A stretch of 64,000 nucleotides of DNA, taken from assembly GCA_037447655.1 (NCBI GenBank), contig JBBHKE010002422.1, forward strand, positions 188,001-252,000, in the 5' to 3' direction. How positions within the stretch are numbered: the stretch's first letter is position 1; each line of letters begins with the position of its first letter. Below are positions 1 to 11,255 of the stretch, in pieces. This DNA comes from Zygnema cylindricum (lineage: Eukaryota > Streptophyta > Zygnematophyceae > Zygnematales > Zygnemataceae). A program made the position numbers and the translations under genes. The notes below the pieces were generated by a model that saw only the letters and a program-made list of their open reading frames with translations, did not search any database and was not told the origin of the DNA.

Positions 1-719
1 AAGTTCGTAAATTATTACCGTTAACACTTTCTCAGTTTTAACCTCACTAAACTATATTTCACACATAATGAATTATTAGCGCCAAAATGGATTACTACAT
101 CTCCCTCCCTTCCTCCCTCCCTCCCTCCCTCACTCCCTCCCTCCTTTCTAAAGTGTGTTTTGCCTAGTGGCTCATCATGGACCACTTAACCACTACTCTT
201 ATCAACAATAATTTGTGATTTTGGGTCAAAAAAGTCGCATTGGAAGTTGTGTTATTAACATTAGTCGATGATTAGGTCAAAAAAACCTCGGTTAAACTCG
301 AGTGCTATCCACACTAATTCATATTTTCAAAATATTGTTTCACTCAACGGTTCCTAGACTCCGTTAATTATTAGAACTGAACATTTTTATATATTTTTAT
401 ATACATGGCATATTTATATTTATATTTACACACATAGGAAAAAGTCATCTTTATTTTATTTGTTTTTATTTATAAAAGTATTTTTACTTTCACATATTTA
501 AAACCGGAACTCGAAAAACACCTATCGATATTAGTCACCTATGAAACAAGCATATTTTTTAACACTTTAAGGTTCTTAGAGAGATTCCTAAATAATAATG
601 TACTAATTTCCCAAAGCTAGCTAGAGGGTTTTCTTATGCCTTTATCTATGTTTTATATTTATTTATTTATTTGTTTTATTTAAATGGGAAATCTTTCATA
701 CAACTAATAAGTGTACAAC
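1..719. other. AT-rich intergenic DNA, no gene seen
   Basis: No credible coding frame. A short CCCT-type pyrimidine run sits at about 100-147. A fragment near 200-300 (ending in a 'gtgattttgggtcaaaaaa' motif) resembles the interior of short inverted-repeat elements seen near 5100 and 60290, so it is probably a decayed MITE. Confidence 0.5.
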
Positions 720-1265
720 ATTCCACGTTACTCTCCGTATACTTCTTTGTACAATCATCCTACATCTACTTGTACATCTATTGTTAATCGCACATTTGTA
801 AATACAATTTTACACCTATTTTAACATCTATTTGTACATCTTTACTTTAACATAAATTTGTATATATTGGTGATTGCAAATTTGTAGATTCAATTGTACA
901 CCTATAGTATCTATTTGAACATCGATCGCTAATTGCACATTTGAACATTCAATTTTACACCTATATTGACATCTATTTGTACAGTTATTGTTAATTGCAC
1001 AGTAGACCTGTTTTAACACATATCCATACATTTATTGTTAACTGCACATTTCTAGACTTAATTGTACACGTATTTTAACATCGATTTCTACAGCTATACT
1101 CAGTTGCACACTTGTAGACTTTATTTTAGACCTATTTTAACACCTATTCATACAGTTATCATTAATTGCAAATTTGTAGATTCAATTGTACACCTATTTT
1201 AACATCTATTTGTACATCTATCGTTCATCGTACGTTCGTAGATTTATTGCACAATTATTTTAACA
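720..1265. repeat. Degenerate ~61-bp minisatellite
   Basis: The phrase 'ACACCTATTTTAACATCTATTT' recurs in varied forms at about 811, 897, 956, 1064, 1128, 1190 and 1250, giving spacings mostly of 59-64 bp. Each unit also carries an 'ATTGCACATTTGTAGA'-like half. Units differ by many substitutions, so the array is old. The short open frames across it follow from the repeat and are not genes. Confidence 0.65.
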
Positions 1266-2417
1266 TCAATGAATGTGCTGCTTTGTAAAATCCATACAAA
1301 ATCTGACCGTACAATATCCGTTCATTCTTTGGTGAAACTCTGCATTAACTCCTGTTTAATCAATTTGTAGTCCATTTGTTCATAAACTCATTCAATTAAG
1401 AAATTTAAACACTTTTGGAGACAATCTTCACACATTTATCCGTACAACATTTTGGCCAGTTCACCCTTGAATCCGTACATTTTGTAGTACAATACTCACT
1501 ATATCTTCTTAAAGTAAATCCGTACTTTTTTAAGTTCATAAAAAGAGTCCGTACAATTTGCAGTACAACATTCAATAAAAGTGAATCCGTGCAGTTTGAG
1601 ATCCGTACATTTTATGAATCCGTACATTCGCACAAGCAGACAAAATTCCATACGTTTGTTTTGTTTCTTCCTGAAAATTATAAAAAAAAAAAAAAAAACT
1701 ATAGACATCCATACAACTCGCAACTAGCGATTAAAAAAAAAAAAAAAGGAGAGAAAGGGAGGATTTACTTCTAATGCTTCCAAAACCTCGCTTTACAGAT
1801 CTGATTCCCTTTGTACTTTCTAGGGTTAGTTTCCACTCCAAAACTTCAAAAACCTTTGTTTTTTGTCGTTTTCCTCCTTAAGAAATCTGTTAAACAAAAA
1901 AAAGAGGGAAAAAAAACGTATCCTTGTTGTGGATTTTCAAATTTTGGAAGAAGTTAAGTTGAAAAAATAAGTTGTTGTCGATTTAACAACAAGTGTAGAA
2001 ATAAAGAAATTGAAAAAAAATGAAGGATAGATTATAAGTCATAATGTTGAGCTCTCTTCTCTATTTTGACAATCCATCGAGCTCAAAGTTGACACTTTCG
2101 TCCTCAAAGACAAAAACAAAAAAAGGAGACGACGATAATTGATAAAACAAAGAACGGCAACTAACTATCGTACTTTATGTACGAAAGTACGGACGTACAT
2201 GCTTCAATATATTTTGCTGATTTTCTGGTTTACGGATATGACGTGTCGCGAATCCTGTCAATCTTGGCGTCGTGCTCCAATTGAATGACCGGCTTCAACG
2301 ACAAAGGAAATAAATGACGCTGACAGAAAAATGTACGGCTATAAAAAACTGTACAAGTATTGTACGTACAGATGTACATGCTTAAATTTTAGAAATATTT
2401 GGTCAATTACCGTACTT
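1266..2417. other. AT-rich intergenic DNA with CCGTACA motif clusters
   Basis: No gene seen. From about 1400 to 1640 'TCCGTACA' recurs every 20-60 bases. Two poly-A runs lie near 1681 and 1733. Open frames of up to 119 codons are crossed by these simple runs and have no recognisable domain. Confidence 0.4.
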
Positions 2418-2646
2418 TACATCGAGAATCGCTATTAGTGTTAAAAATTTTGGGGTCTCCTTTAACATCTTTTCTCCGTACACACATGTCGGATTGTGGA
2501 TCTAACGGTTGATATTGAAAGGCAAGGTTCTCAGGCGGTCTCAAATTTGAAATTGGACAATTGTGTACGGGAAAAAGATGTTTTATCACTTTATGTGGCG
2601 AAAAAGCTATTAACACTAGTACAGTACAGTAGCGATACGCGGTGTA
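2418..2646. mobile_element. MITE, TACACCG family (member G1)
   Basis: Starts TACATCGAGAATCGC and ends GCGATACGCGGTGTA, an imperfect terminal inverted repeat of the family that dominates the right half of the window. The interior ('CTCCGTACACACATGTCGG' followed by 'GGATCTAACGG') is shared with the copies beginning at 3088 and 5683. Confidence 0.5.
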
Positions 2647-3087
2647 CTTTACAGAAGTCACGCGTCGCGTCTCTTTGTGACTCCTGACAGCGTACTCCAA
2701 GGACTACAGTACAGTAGCAAAGAAAAGTACAGTAGAATACGAATCAAACCCACCACAAAAAATAAACCGTACACCAATCTTATGTGATAAGTACTCCTCG
2801 ATGGCATGACGAATACTGTACTGTAGTGTGCCGACCGACAAGCGATAATCTATATGCCAGGTGGCGACTTATGATGGGCAAGACATGTTCGAAGCGAAGG
2901 CTCGTCGATTCCTAAACCAAGAAAAGGGAAAAGATACAAGAAAAGTCGGCCGGAAACAGTGACGGTTAAACTGTAAAAGGTATCCTCTCTAATTCACTGC
3001 ATTCGTACACATGAAAAGTACATCGCTCGCTAATTCTACATTTCTACTGAATGTTTCGTACCTTTTTTTGACCCAGAAGTCATAAAC
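2647..3087. other. Intergenic, GTACAGTA-rich, no gene seen
   Basis: Contains several GTACAGTAG motifs (2708-2735 and near 2818) like those that join MITEs elsewhere in the window. No coding signal or recognisable repeat boundary. Confidence 0.35.
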
Positions 3088-3245
3088 TACACCGTGGATC
3101 GTTATTAGTGTTTATGCATTTTCGTCTCTTTAAAGTTTAAACATCTTTCTCCGTACACACGTGTCGATTTTAGATCTGACGGTTGCGATTGAAATCCAAG
3201 ATTCCCAACTTCCGACTGGCGGTCTCCATGTGAAACTTGTTACAT
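3088..3245 (+). mobile_element. MITE fragment, G family, 5' end
   Basis: Starts TACACCGTGGATCG and continues through the shared interior 'CTCCGTACACACGTGTCG' and 'GATCTGACGGTTGCGATTG'. I cannot find a matching 3' terminus, so it is probably truncated. Confidence 0.4.
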
Positions 3246-3489
3246 TCATATTTGTAATCGGCCGTCGCGTGTCTGTCGCGCAGCCGTCTAGTTTGTCTTT
3301 TGTTGTTTCGTTTAGTTTGTTACTTTGTTTACGTTTTTTTGGAGTTGCGGTTTGACAAATCCCACATTGAGAGGGGGACTGTTAGGGTTTTACATTGTTG
3401 GCATTTATCTTTGCGTCGGATGTCAGTTTAGCAATCATGATACGCTTGGTTAAAGAGGATTTTGTGTGTCGGTGTATAAGTGTTTGAAC

Positions 3490-3792
3490 CATAGTCAAAA
3501 GTAGGTGAAAGTAGGCCCATACAATATGCCTATTGTATGAAAAACATACAATAGGACCTTAAGACCCATATTGTATTCGGACCAAATTGGACCAATTAAA
3601 ACATCTGAACCAAATATTGGACCAATTAAAACACTCGGACCAATAAAAATTGCTTACACCGTCAGATTTGGACGATCGGACGGTCGATGATCAAAGTAGC
3701 GAACAAGAAGATTACATGAAAAGCCCGTAACACAAATAACGCTAAAGGCGCCGACCAAAGGCCTACTAAAAAACGCCTACTTTTGAACTATG
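3490..3792. mobile_element. hAT-like MITE (CATAGTTCAAAAG family), copy 1
   Basis: A 303-bp element with terminal inverted repeats reading CATAGTCAAAAGTAGG at the left and CCTACTTTTGAACTATG (opposite sense, imperfect) at the right. It is flanked by an exact 8-bp target duplication GTTTGAAC at 3482-3489 and 3793-3800. Eight-base duplications are characteristic of hAT elements. The interior has the pairs 'CCCATACAATATGCC' and 'CATACAATAGG' that could fold. No transposase is encoded, so it must be mobilised in trans. Confidence 0.8.
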
Positions 3793-3800
3793 GTTTGAAC

Positions 3801-4188
3801 GGAGGGTTAAGGTCACTGTACGGTTTTGTGTCGTAGTGATCGTAGTGGTCTTTGTTTTTGGGGTACAGTAGTACTGTATCTGTCGTGGTACGTTGCAAAG
3901 GCTTCGCGCGCCGCGTCTGATTGGTTAATTTAATAATTTGTACTTGTTGGTTCGTTTGATGTCCTGAGGTTTCATTTGAGTGAATCGGGCGTCCGCGAGA
4001 ATTGACGATGTTTCGCTTCGCGACGCACGATTCTATTTCGATTCGGTGTGTAGATTTGTCCTTTCTGTTGCGGCGTACATTTGTACGGCCGATATCATTT
4101 CACATTGTCGTGTAGTTTTGGTTTTGGTTGACGTTCGAATATTTAAAAGTGATTTTATAGTACATTTAACTAATTTTTCCTTAGACAG
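3801..4188. other. Upstream region of the tRNA gene
   Basis: Intergenic. One frame opens from a non-ATG codon at 3980 to 4210, running into the tRNA; it is not credible as a gene. No external Pol III element could be assigned. Confidence 0.3.
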
Positions 4189-4269
4189 GTCAACATGTCC
4201 GAGTGGTTAAGGAGACAGACTTGAAACCTGTTGGCATTTGCCGCGCAGGTTCGAACCCTGCTGTTGACG
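4189..4269 (+). tRNA. tRNA-Ser(UGA)
   Basis: An 81-base type II tRNA. The acceptor arms GTCAACA and TGTTGAC pair and are followed by discriminator G. The D region carries GAGTGGTTAAGG (box A), the anticodon loop CTTGAAA places anticodon TGA at 4222-4224, a variable arm GGC-ATTT-GCC follows, and box B is GGTTCGAACCC. A T5 run at 4287-4291 is a good Pol III terminator. No intron is present. One oddity: the last anticodon-stem pair is A4219 against C4227, a mismatch that most plant tRNA-Ser(UGA) genes, as I recall them, lack. The gene may still work; a slightly decayed copy is the alternative. Confidence 0.92.
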
Positions 4270-4286
4270 ATGCTCGAAGTTATTTG

Positions 4287-4291
4287 TTTTT
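4287..4291 (+). terminator. Pol III T5 terminator of tRNA-Ser
   Basis: Five consecutive T residues 18 bases after the end of the mature tRNA, the usual position for RNA polymerase III termination. Confidence 0.75.
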
Positions 4292-5682
4292 GAAATATTG
4301 ATAATTATCTGCGAAGACGCTAATGTTTTAATTGTGTTGTCCTTCTAAAGCAAATTCTTCTAAGCCTTATGAATTGAAGTCAGTCACAATAATGCACTTC
4401 TACAAATATGGCCATTAAACATTGTGGGTAAGAAAATAGCGCATCTACCAATTGAAAACGATTTATGTACTTGTCGATATTTCGTCTTTTCCACTTAGTC
4501 TTTTCTTTCTGTTAGACATTAATAGCTTTTGTTGTTTGAGGATCAAGGATTTTTCATAGTCTATGCAAGTGTTATGTAAAGGAAATATTTTCACTATTTG
4601 CTTTTTGTCTAAGGTAGTTTCGATATGTTTTTGAGTACCCCAGTTTTAATGAATTTAAAGAGGTATACCGCCCTTCCCTATAGAGTTAATCACTCTAATT
4701 GTAAGAGGTGGTTCTTTTGACTCGAAATCCCAAAAGAGTGTTAAAACCATCTAGTTCAGTGGCCCATAATGACCGATGTTGCAAAACCTAATATAGCATA
4801 GTGTATTCTAATCAAGTGTTGACGCATTTAAAGACAAAAATGTGCATTCCAAAATCTAAATTTTAGCCTTAGATTCTTCAAAAACCTGAACTACATAGAT
4901 TTTGTGCATATTATACAAAAAAAGTATAGTATGCATGTTATACGTGCGTACTATTTCGCACATCAAACCGATGCTTCAAGTGTTCAATCCTTAACTACAC
5001 CGCCCATCATTAGTAGGGTTAAGAATTTATAACTGTTGATCAAATGTTATAATTAATAATATTTTAGTGCAAGGGGGCATGACGGATTGTAGTCAACGTC
5101 CTTTAATAGTGTTGTCAACACTATTTTGTGATTTTGGGCCAAAAAAAACACCGTGACTATACAAGTGTTATAACAACGATGGCCGTTGTATTGCTTCAAA
5201 TTGTTTAAAACACCTCATGTTGATAATTGTCTTAGTTTAATTGTATTTTCTTTGTGTTTTTTGGTTATGTTGCCCGTTTTTACCCATTTTGCTATCAACT
5301 TCACATAGCTCATGCGTTCTTAGGTTTCTTGGTTGTCTTTCATTTGCATCTTTTGGTGATGATACCCGTTTCTACCTGTTTTTACCCGTTTTAATCGTTT
5401 TAAATCGTTTTTAACCATTTCTTGGTATGTGAGTGAGCGGAAGTAATGCTGAGTTAGTATGAATTCGAATATTTGTATTTTCTTTCGAATATTTGTATTT
5501 TTTCATATTCTGTGTCTCCATACATTGTACATTTCAATCATGGTTCAAATGTGAGAACACAAATTGGAAACGTTGTTTGTGGTAAGGGCATAGTAGGGAG
5601 AAATCACATATAGTATTTCCAATTGTTTTTTCGTACTTGAACCATGATTTAAATGTCAATAACGGCATGTGATGTACTACAG
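4292..5682. other. AT-rich intergenic DNA, no gene seen
   Basis: No open frame worth calling. A short perfect-repeat pair 'CGAATATTTGTATTTT' lies at 5464-5500. Around 5100-5170 a sequence with 'TAGTGTTGTCAACACTA' resembles a decayed member of the TACACCG MITE group. Confidence 0.35.
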
Positions 5683-5842
5683 TACAATGCGAATCGCTTT
5701 TAATGTTAATATTTTTTTCGTCGCTTAAAACATCTTTTCTCCGTACACACATGTCGGATTGTGGATCTTACGGTTGCGATGGAGAGGTAAAATTCTCAGC
5801 TCTCGATTGGCGGTTTCAAATTGAAAATTGGTGAAGTGTGTA
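5683..5842 (+). mobile_element. MITE fragment, G family
   Basis: Starts TACAATGCGAATCGC immediately after a CTACAG run and shares 'CTCCGTACACACATGTCGG' and 'GGATCTTACGGTTGCGATGG' with the elements at 2418 and 3088. The 3' end abuts the CATAGTTC element at 5844. Confidence 0.45.
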
Positions 5843-5843
5843 C

Positions 5844-6119
5844 CATAGTTCAAAAGTAGACGTTTTTATGGTAGGCCTTTGGTCGGCGCCTCTATCGTAA
5901 GTTGTGTTATGGGCTTTTCATGTGATCTTCTTAGATCTCTACTTTGATCAGCGACCGTCAGATCGTCCGAATCTGACGGTGTAAATAAAATTTTTTGGTC
6001 CAAATGTTTTAATTGGTCTGAATAGGTCCAAATACAATATGGGTCTTAAGGTCATATTGTATGTTTTGCATACAATAGGCATATTGTATGGGCCTACTTT
6101 CACCTACTTTTGAACTATG
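5844..6119. mobile_element. hAT-like MITE (CATAGTTCAAAAG family), copy 2, inverted
   Basis: Begins CATAGTTCAAAAGTAG and ends CTACTTTTGAACTATG, with the same interior as the 3490 copy but in opposite orientation, including the 'GACCGTCAGATCGTCCG' block. No matching 8-bp flanks are visible (GTGTGTAC at the left, GCTACAAT at the right), so one flank has been rearranged or has diverged. Confidence 0.7.
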
Positions 6120-6326
6120 GCTACAATCATTCAAACTACCTCTGAACCCCCAAATCTCAGTCAACAAGTCAACAAACTGTCGAACTGTTGAACTGGCCCG
6201 TGCAACTGGCGAACTACACAGCACCACACGCAGTAGCCTCGACTAAGGGCGTACGTACAGTACCATCGTACTTTTGCTCTGTGATTGCGACCACCGCATA
6301 CGTTTGAACACGTCCCTTCACCCCCC

Positions 6327-6707
6327 ATGGTGTCCCCGGGCCCTTGCAGTTGGAGCCAATGCCATCAGTTACTGCCAGTTGGCACGTCAGCTCAATATGC
6401 CACGTGGCATATTCCTGGCAAGTTTCAAGTTTCTGCCAGTTTGATGAATGACCGACTTTCCTGTATTCTCAAGACTGGGAGATCATTGAAGATCGAGAGA
6501 CTCCGACGTGGCAGACGCCACGTGGCATACGCTGGGCTACAGGATGTTAGTGCAGAGGGACTACTGGATGGAGAGGCGTTTTTTGGAGACCTAGAAAATG
6601 TACGGAAAACGTTGGCGGAGAACGTGGCAGGAGCTGCAGCAGCGTTGGAACGAGCCACGCCTTTCGATGTGGTTCGTGAAACCTTAACTATTTGCCGTAA
6701 TGCTTAA
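6327..6707 (+). CDS. Orphan ORF, function unknown
   Basis: A 126-codon open frame from the first ATG (6327). It is GC-richer than its surroundings and free of simple repeat. The N-terminal half is rich in Ser, Pro, His and Trp. The C-terminal half looks alpha-helical: a stretch with LLDGEAFFGDLENVRKTLAE and then Ala-rich AGAAAALERATPFDVV, ending ICRNA just before the stop. I recognise no family. The frame is open upstream to about 6285 without an ATG, so the piece could be an exon of a larger gene or a fragment of a mobile element. A TAACTGTAAC minisatellite begins directly after the stop. Two copies of the G-box palindrome CCACGTGG lie inside the frame, which could equally mean a regulatory stretch rather than a gene. 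Confidence 0.2.
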   Translation: MVSPGPCSWSQCHQLLPVGTSAQYATWHIPGKFQVSASLMNDRLSCILKTGRSLKIERLRRGRRHVAYAGLQDVSAEGLLDGEAFFGDLENVRKTLAENVAGAAAALERATPFDVVRETLTICRNA

Positions 6708-6960
6708 CTGTAAACTTTTAACTTGAACTCTTTAACTGTAACTTAATAACTGTAGCTGCTCAACTGTAACTGTTTTAACTTTAACTAGTTAACTGTAACT
6801 TTTTGGTTCTAATCGGACAGAACTTTCGTGAGTAAGAGTTATGACTGTAGCAGGACGGACCTGTGACTGTGACAGTCATTGTAACTGAAACTGTGACTGG
6901 AACTGTGGATGTATCCGTACTGCTAACTGCACCAGCTGCTGCAACCAAAGTTGCGAGTGT
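6700..6960. repeat. TAACTGTAAC / GTGACTG short tandem repeats
   Basis: From 6700 to 6800 the sequence is built of variants of 'TTAACTGTAACTT'. From about 6855 to 6960 it changes to 'CTGTGACTG'-type units. The Thr/Val-rich minus-strand frame across 6781-7083 is an artefact of this repeat. Confidence 0.55.
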
Positions 6961-9038
6961 CACAAGGGAGTTTGCAAACCATCTATGCGGATCGCAGTGT
7001 TTCTGAGCAGAGTTTCCCTCTGTACCAGTTTCGCTTTGTGCAAAACATGATATACCGACACAAGTATTAGTGTGGATTAGCATTGCTGGCCGTAAATATG
7101 CTTATGAACAGACTAATTCACGGATCTTCTTTAGTATTAGTAAGCAATTTAGTTCAGTTCTCTTTTGTCTGGTTTGTGGTCTATTGCTGTTATTTTACTG
7201 CATTTGGAAAACTTCCAGAAATGTCATGAAATGTTGCGGTGAATATTGTGATTTTAAATACCTGAAAAAATACTTTCAGTAGTATAAAGGAAATTGCTAA
7301 ACTTTATAAGTATCAATTGTGTATTCATAAAATGTGGCAAGCCTGAAAGTCGAATGTACGTGACTTGTGAAAATGTTTTTACTATTTAGAAGTTCCAACC
7401 AAGAAGTTTAAGTAACTTTATGTCGAGTGTACGTCAATCTCATAGCCTAGACACACTGAAGTCTTTTTGACGATCGCAATGGACGGAAGTTTGAATAATG
7501 TACGGATTTCTCTGCTCTGACTTTTTTTTTTTTCAGAAATGTCATCGGAATTTTTGTTTCAAAGAACGCCTGAGAGTAAAAGTAGTGAACATTTTTGAAA
7601 CAGGCCAATGGTAACTTGAAAAGTTGACGTCAGCATGAAGCCTCACAAACTCTTCTTTCTTATTGTTTTGGAATCCCGGTCTACCCTATAACCCCCCTGC
7701 TGTTCCGTTGAATTTCGTGTCTGTTTCGCTCTTAAAAAGAGACGTCTTTATGTGTGGCGTCATGTAGACATTTTAAACTCGGAGATGTTGGAGGAAACCT
7801 CGGTGTGTGAATAGCCTGCTTTATTCAGCGATTTTCCAGAAGTTACCGAAAATGGAAGAAAAGTAGCAAGGCTTTGGTGTGCATCACCTTTCAGTTTTTG
7901 TTGGTTCGGTCGGTTTGATATATATACGTCCTAGTTTACAACCAAATTTGTCGCTCCTAAGCGAAACATCCTCTCGTTCCCAACCTTCATTGTGTACTTT
8001 TTCATTTTCTTTCCAATATCAAAATCACCGATTATATCGAGAATACATGTCCTCATTTTCTTGTTGTTTTTTTCTTGTTTATTTTCTCCTATTCTATGCG
8101 TCCAATGTTATTGGTTTGCCATTATTCTTTCTTCGACTCTTTCATTTCTTTCCATTTCTAATTATTTAGCCTAAAATGGTTCTGCCTCCTATCGTATACA
8201 AACCCAAGTTTGTGAATTTTGTTGAAAATGCTCTTCGTCTTTCATTCCTTCAAGTTGGTTTTGGTTCATTCCGGCTAACAACAATTACAGTTGTCTCGTT
8301 GTGCAGAATGTGCCGACCAATGAGGTCTTGTTTTCCGTTTACGGAAACTTCTTTTCTTCAATCTTAGACACTTTAACAACTTTTTGGACAAATTTAAAGT
8401 TACCCCAAGGGGATTATTCAACTACCATTTTTTTCTATTTAGCCATTGTACTTTTGTTATTGGCAATTGTGAATCAACCTCGGGAATGACAATTTTTGGT
8501 ATAATCTTAAAAAGGCAATCCAATGTTTAAACTTTCCTAGTGTTAGATTATCATTCAAAAGTGCCCAAATAATTATTGTTTTTTATGTTAGAGATTTAAT
8601 TTTTGCATCAGGCGTTTTTCCATGACTGTATTCCATTTTTCCTTCTTTTATGCGCATGTTTTTTTACTTACCTCTTTTGTTGAGGATATTTGTTTCCAAT
8701 AAGGCAATGTAAAATTTTTCTTCGTTTCCGCATGAGCTGGTGTTTCATATGGAATATTTTGTTTGAGATGGGCAACTAAATGACAAAATATAAAACTGTC
8801 CGACAGGTACGTGTGTGCATGTGTATGTGTAGGAGCATGTGAATGTGTCCGTTTTGAAGGGCTGAGCTTCAACGTGACCACAATATTAGTCTCTACTCTT
8901 TCTGGTAGATGTGGATATGGAAAAGGGTGGGCTTTCACTCAATCAAGATTTCCTTGCGACTTTGGAGACTTGCCCGAGGGTCCGGCACTAGCTCATGAAT
9001 CTCTCGATATCCTTGCCTTGACTGTACTTCTGAAATAT
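6961..9038. other. Intergenic, no gene supported
   Basis: Several short overlapping frames occur (for example plus-strand frames at 7879-8489), but they are T-rich, hydrophobic by composition and show no domain. I searched for exon-like blocks with AG acceptors near 8305 and did not find a convincing one. A GTGTGTATGTGT run is at 8810-8850. Confidence 0.35.
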
Positions 9039-9110
9039 GGCTTTGACTGAATAAGCTTCATTAGGAACCTGCATGGCTTTGATTGGATAAGCTTCATTAG
9101 GAACCTGCAG
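9039..9110. repeat. 36-bp tandem duplication
   Basis: GGCTTTGACTGAATAAGC... at 9039-9074 is followed directly by GGCTTTGATTGGATAAGC... at 9075-9110. Only three or four bases differ, so this is a fairly recent local duplication. Confidence 0.85.
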
Positions 9111-10290
9111 CGGTAAATCATTTGAATACATGAAAAATAGAAAAAGAAAGGAAAAAGGTAAAACGAAAAGAAATAGATGGGGCTTGAAAACTTCGGCACT
9201 TGATCCATTGATTGCTGGACCTTAATGTTGCTTCGAATGGACTGAAATGTACAGAGTAGTACACTCTGCAGTGAATAACTGTAGCGAGATTAAAATGTTA
9301 AACCATCAGTTTTATATGGACTCAAGTACTTTGAGCGTAACCATTTGTAGTATCATATAATTCGTCGTGAGTATTTCAACTGAGTGAAAAGCTTGAAAAG
9401 GTAACTACTGTTCTCGGATTGTACGGTTTTCGAGGAAAACATTTTATATTCATTTTGTTACTTTATCACCAGGTTGGCGTACAACAATCTTGAAATTCCT
9501 ATGCACTCAAATCATGTGAGTATTTGACAACTGGTGTGTCGCTGATGACAGTGAGTCTTTTCTTTGTCAAACGGTAGCTCTTTGTTGACTTAGTTTGATT
9601 TGGGAGGGAATTGGTAGGTGTAATTATGACAAAAGGCATATTCCATCACGAAATGAGATAATTTGAATCTTGTATCAACATTCTGTCGTTTTTGTTCAGA
9701 GGGTCTGGCCAACCGTATTGCCAGTTGATCGCACTTTCAAATTTCTAACCACCACAAAACATATCTTGAACACAATACAGCGACAAGAATACCCATATCG
9801 ATTTTTGGGTCAAGTGTGATTCATGTCGATAGACAGGAACTCGGAGCAAACATTGAATATAAACTGAACTTTTCATGTTTTCCCTCTCATAGTTTGGCAT
9901 ATTAATTTGCAACACCTCGCAGCAATAATTACTGGACAATTTTTGAAGGTTCCACTATAGCTTCGTCGAAAAGAAAAGTCTAGCCTAAGAGGGCGCCTTT
10001 ATTTTCCTAGTTGTTTTCTTTTTGTTTTTGTTGTGCTGTTATTTTATTCCCCTGCTGGTAGTTTTTCAGTTTCGGCCATGCCACCCCTTTTGTACCCTCG
10101 GACTCAGATGGTTTACTATCGTGCTTTTTAATTTATCCTGCATCACTTAAGAGGGAAGTAAAAATAGACTAGTACAGAAAAGCCTGAATTTTCTTAGCCA
10201 GTTGACATAAACTGTTCACATATTCACTGTGTTAAAACAAAGAAAACCGAGGATGTACTGTACAGCTTTAATTTGGATTATACTTAGTAA
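9111..10290. other. Intergenic, no gene seen
   Basis: Unremarkable AT-rich sequence with only short chance frames. It ends where the large palindrome starts at 10291. Confidence 0.4.
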
Positions 10291-10546
10291 AATACATGCA
10301 AACGCTGAGTTAAAGTGCAACAGATTGAGTAAAATTCAAATAAAAAACGCATATTATGTCCTCATTTCCCGCAATTTGACAACCATATTTTACACGTTTC
10401 ACTATTGTTAGTATGGACGACGTTACTTTTGACCATAACAAGTTTATGGTTTTTTTAAGTGGCTTCGCTGAATATATCGCTTGTTAAACACGAGGTAGCG
10501 TGGGATACACAAAAAACAGTGTGGCTTATCGATGGTACCTTTGTTT

Positions 10547-11002
10547 TATAGTTCAAAAGTAGGTGACCATACGCCCATACAATATGCCTATTGTATGCAA
10601 AACATACAATATGGCCTTAAGACACATATTGTATTGGCCGCAAAATGAAATAAAATAGTAACAAGGTTGAGTTGCACATGGATCGATAGAGAATTAAACG
10701 TCATGTCTAAATTTGAAAAAAAAATCGGACAAAAAAATCTTTTTCTGTGAGTTTGAGCGACTTTTTATTTAAACCGTCAGATTCGGACAATCTGACGGTC
10801 GTTGATGAAAGTAACGATCTAAGAAGATGACATGAAAAGCCCATAACACAACTTACGATAGGACTATCGTCAGATTCGGACGATCGGACGGTCGCTGATG
10901 AAAGTAGCGATCTAAGAAGACCACATGGAAAGCCCGTAACACAACTTACGCTAAAGGCGGCCTACAAAAGGCCTACCAAAAAACGCCTACTTTTGAACTA
11001 AG
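10547..11002. mobile_element. hAT-like MITE (CATAGTTCAAAAG family), copy 3
   Basis: A 456-bp element bounded by TATAGTTCAAAAGTAGG and CCTACTTTTGAACTAAG and flanked by an exact 8-bp duplication CTTTGTTT (10539-10546 and 11003-11010). The opposite palindrome arm keeps the uninterrupted site near 15460 (in complement 'ACATTTATTTCTAACAGG'), which proves insertion after the arms formed. The element is longer than its 276-303-bp relatives partly because a block of about 87 bp containing CGTCAGATTCGGAC is tandemly duplicated (about 10779-10955). Confidence 0.9.
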
Positions 11003-11255
11003 CTTTGTTTCTCACAGGCAGGTAACAGCGATAAACGGTGTAATGTGAATCAAGACTGACAAAGAACGGATGAAACGATTGAAAATAAAGATATGATAAA
11101 GTGATAAAGAAAATTAATAAGGGCATAAAAGGATCCTCCTATCATATGGGCCGACAATTATTAACACCCGTAGAAATTTACCAAATGATGTATGCTTTGA
11201 GTCCTTCAACGTGCCGCTCTACAAAAAAGGTGCGGCAAAGATCAAACAACGTGAT

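Noticed and set aside
6781-7083. Thr/Val-rich minus-strand frame
   Set aside because: Encoded by the CTGTGACTG short tandem repeat; no domain.
8176-8489. Possible exon with 'NVPTNEVLFSVYGN' resembling an RNA-binding domain
   Set aside because: Too short, no consistent flanking splice sites or continuing domain; the similarity is not specific.
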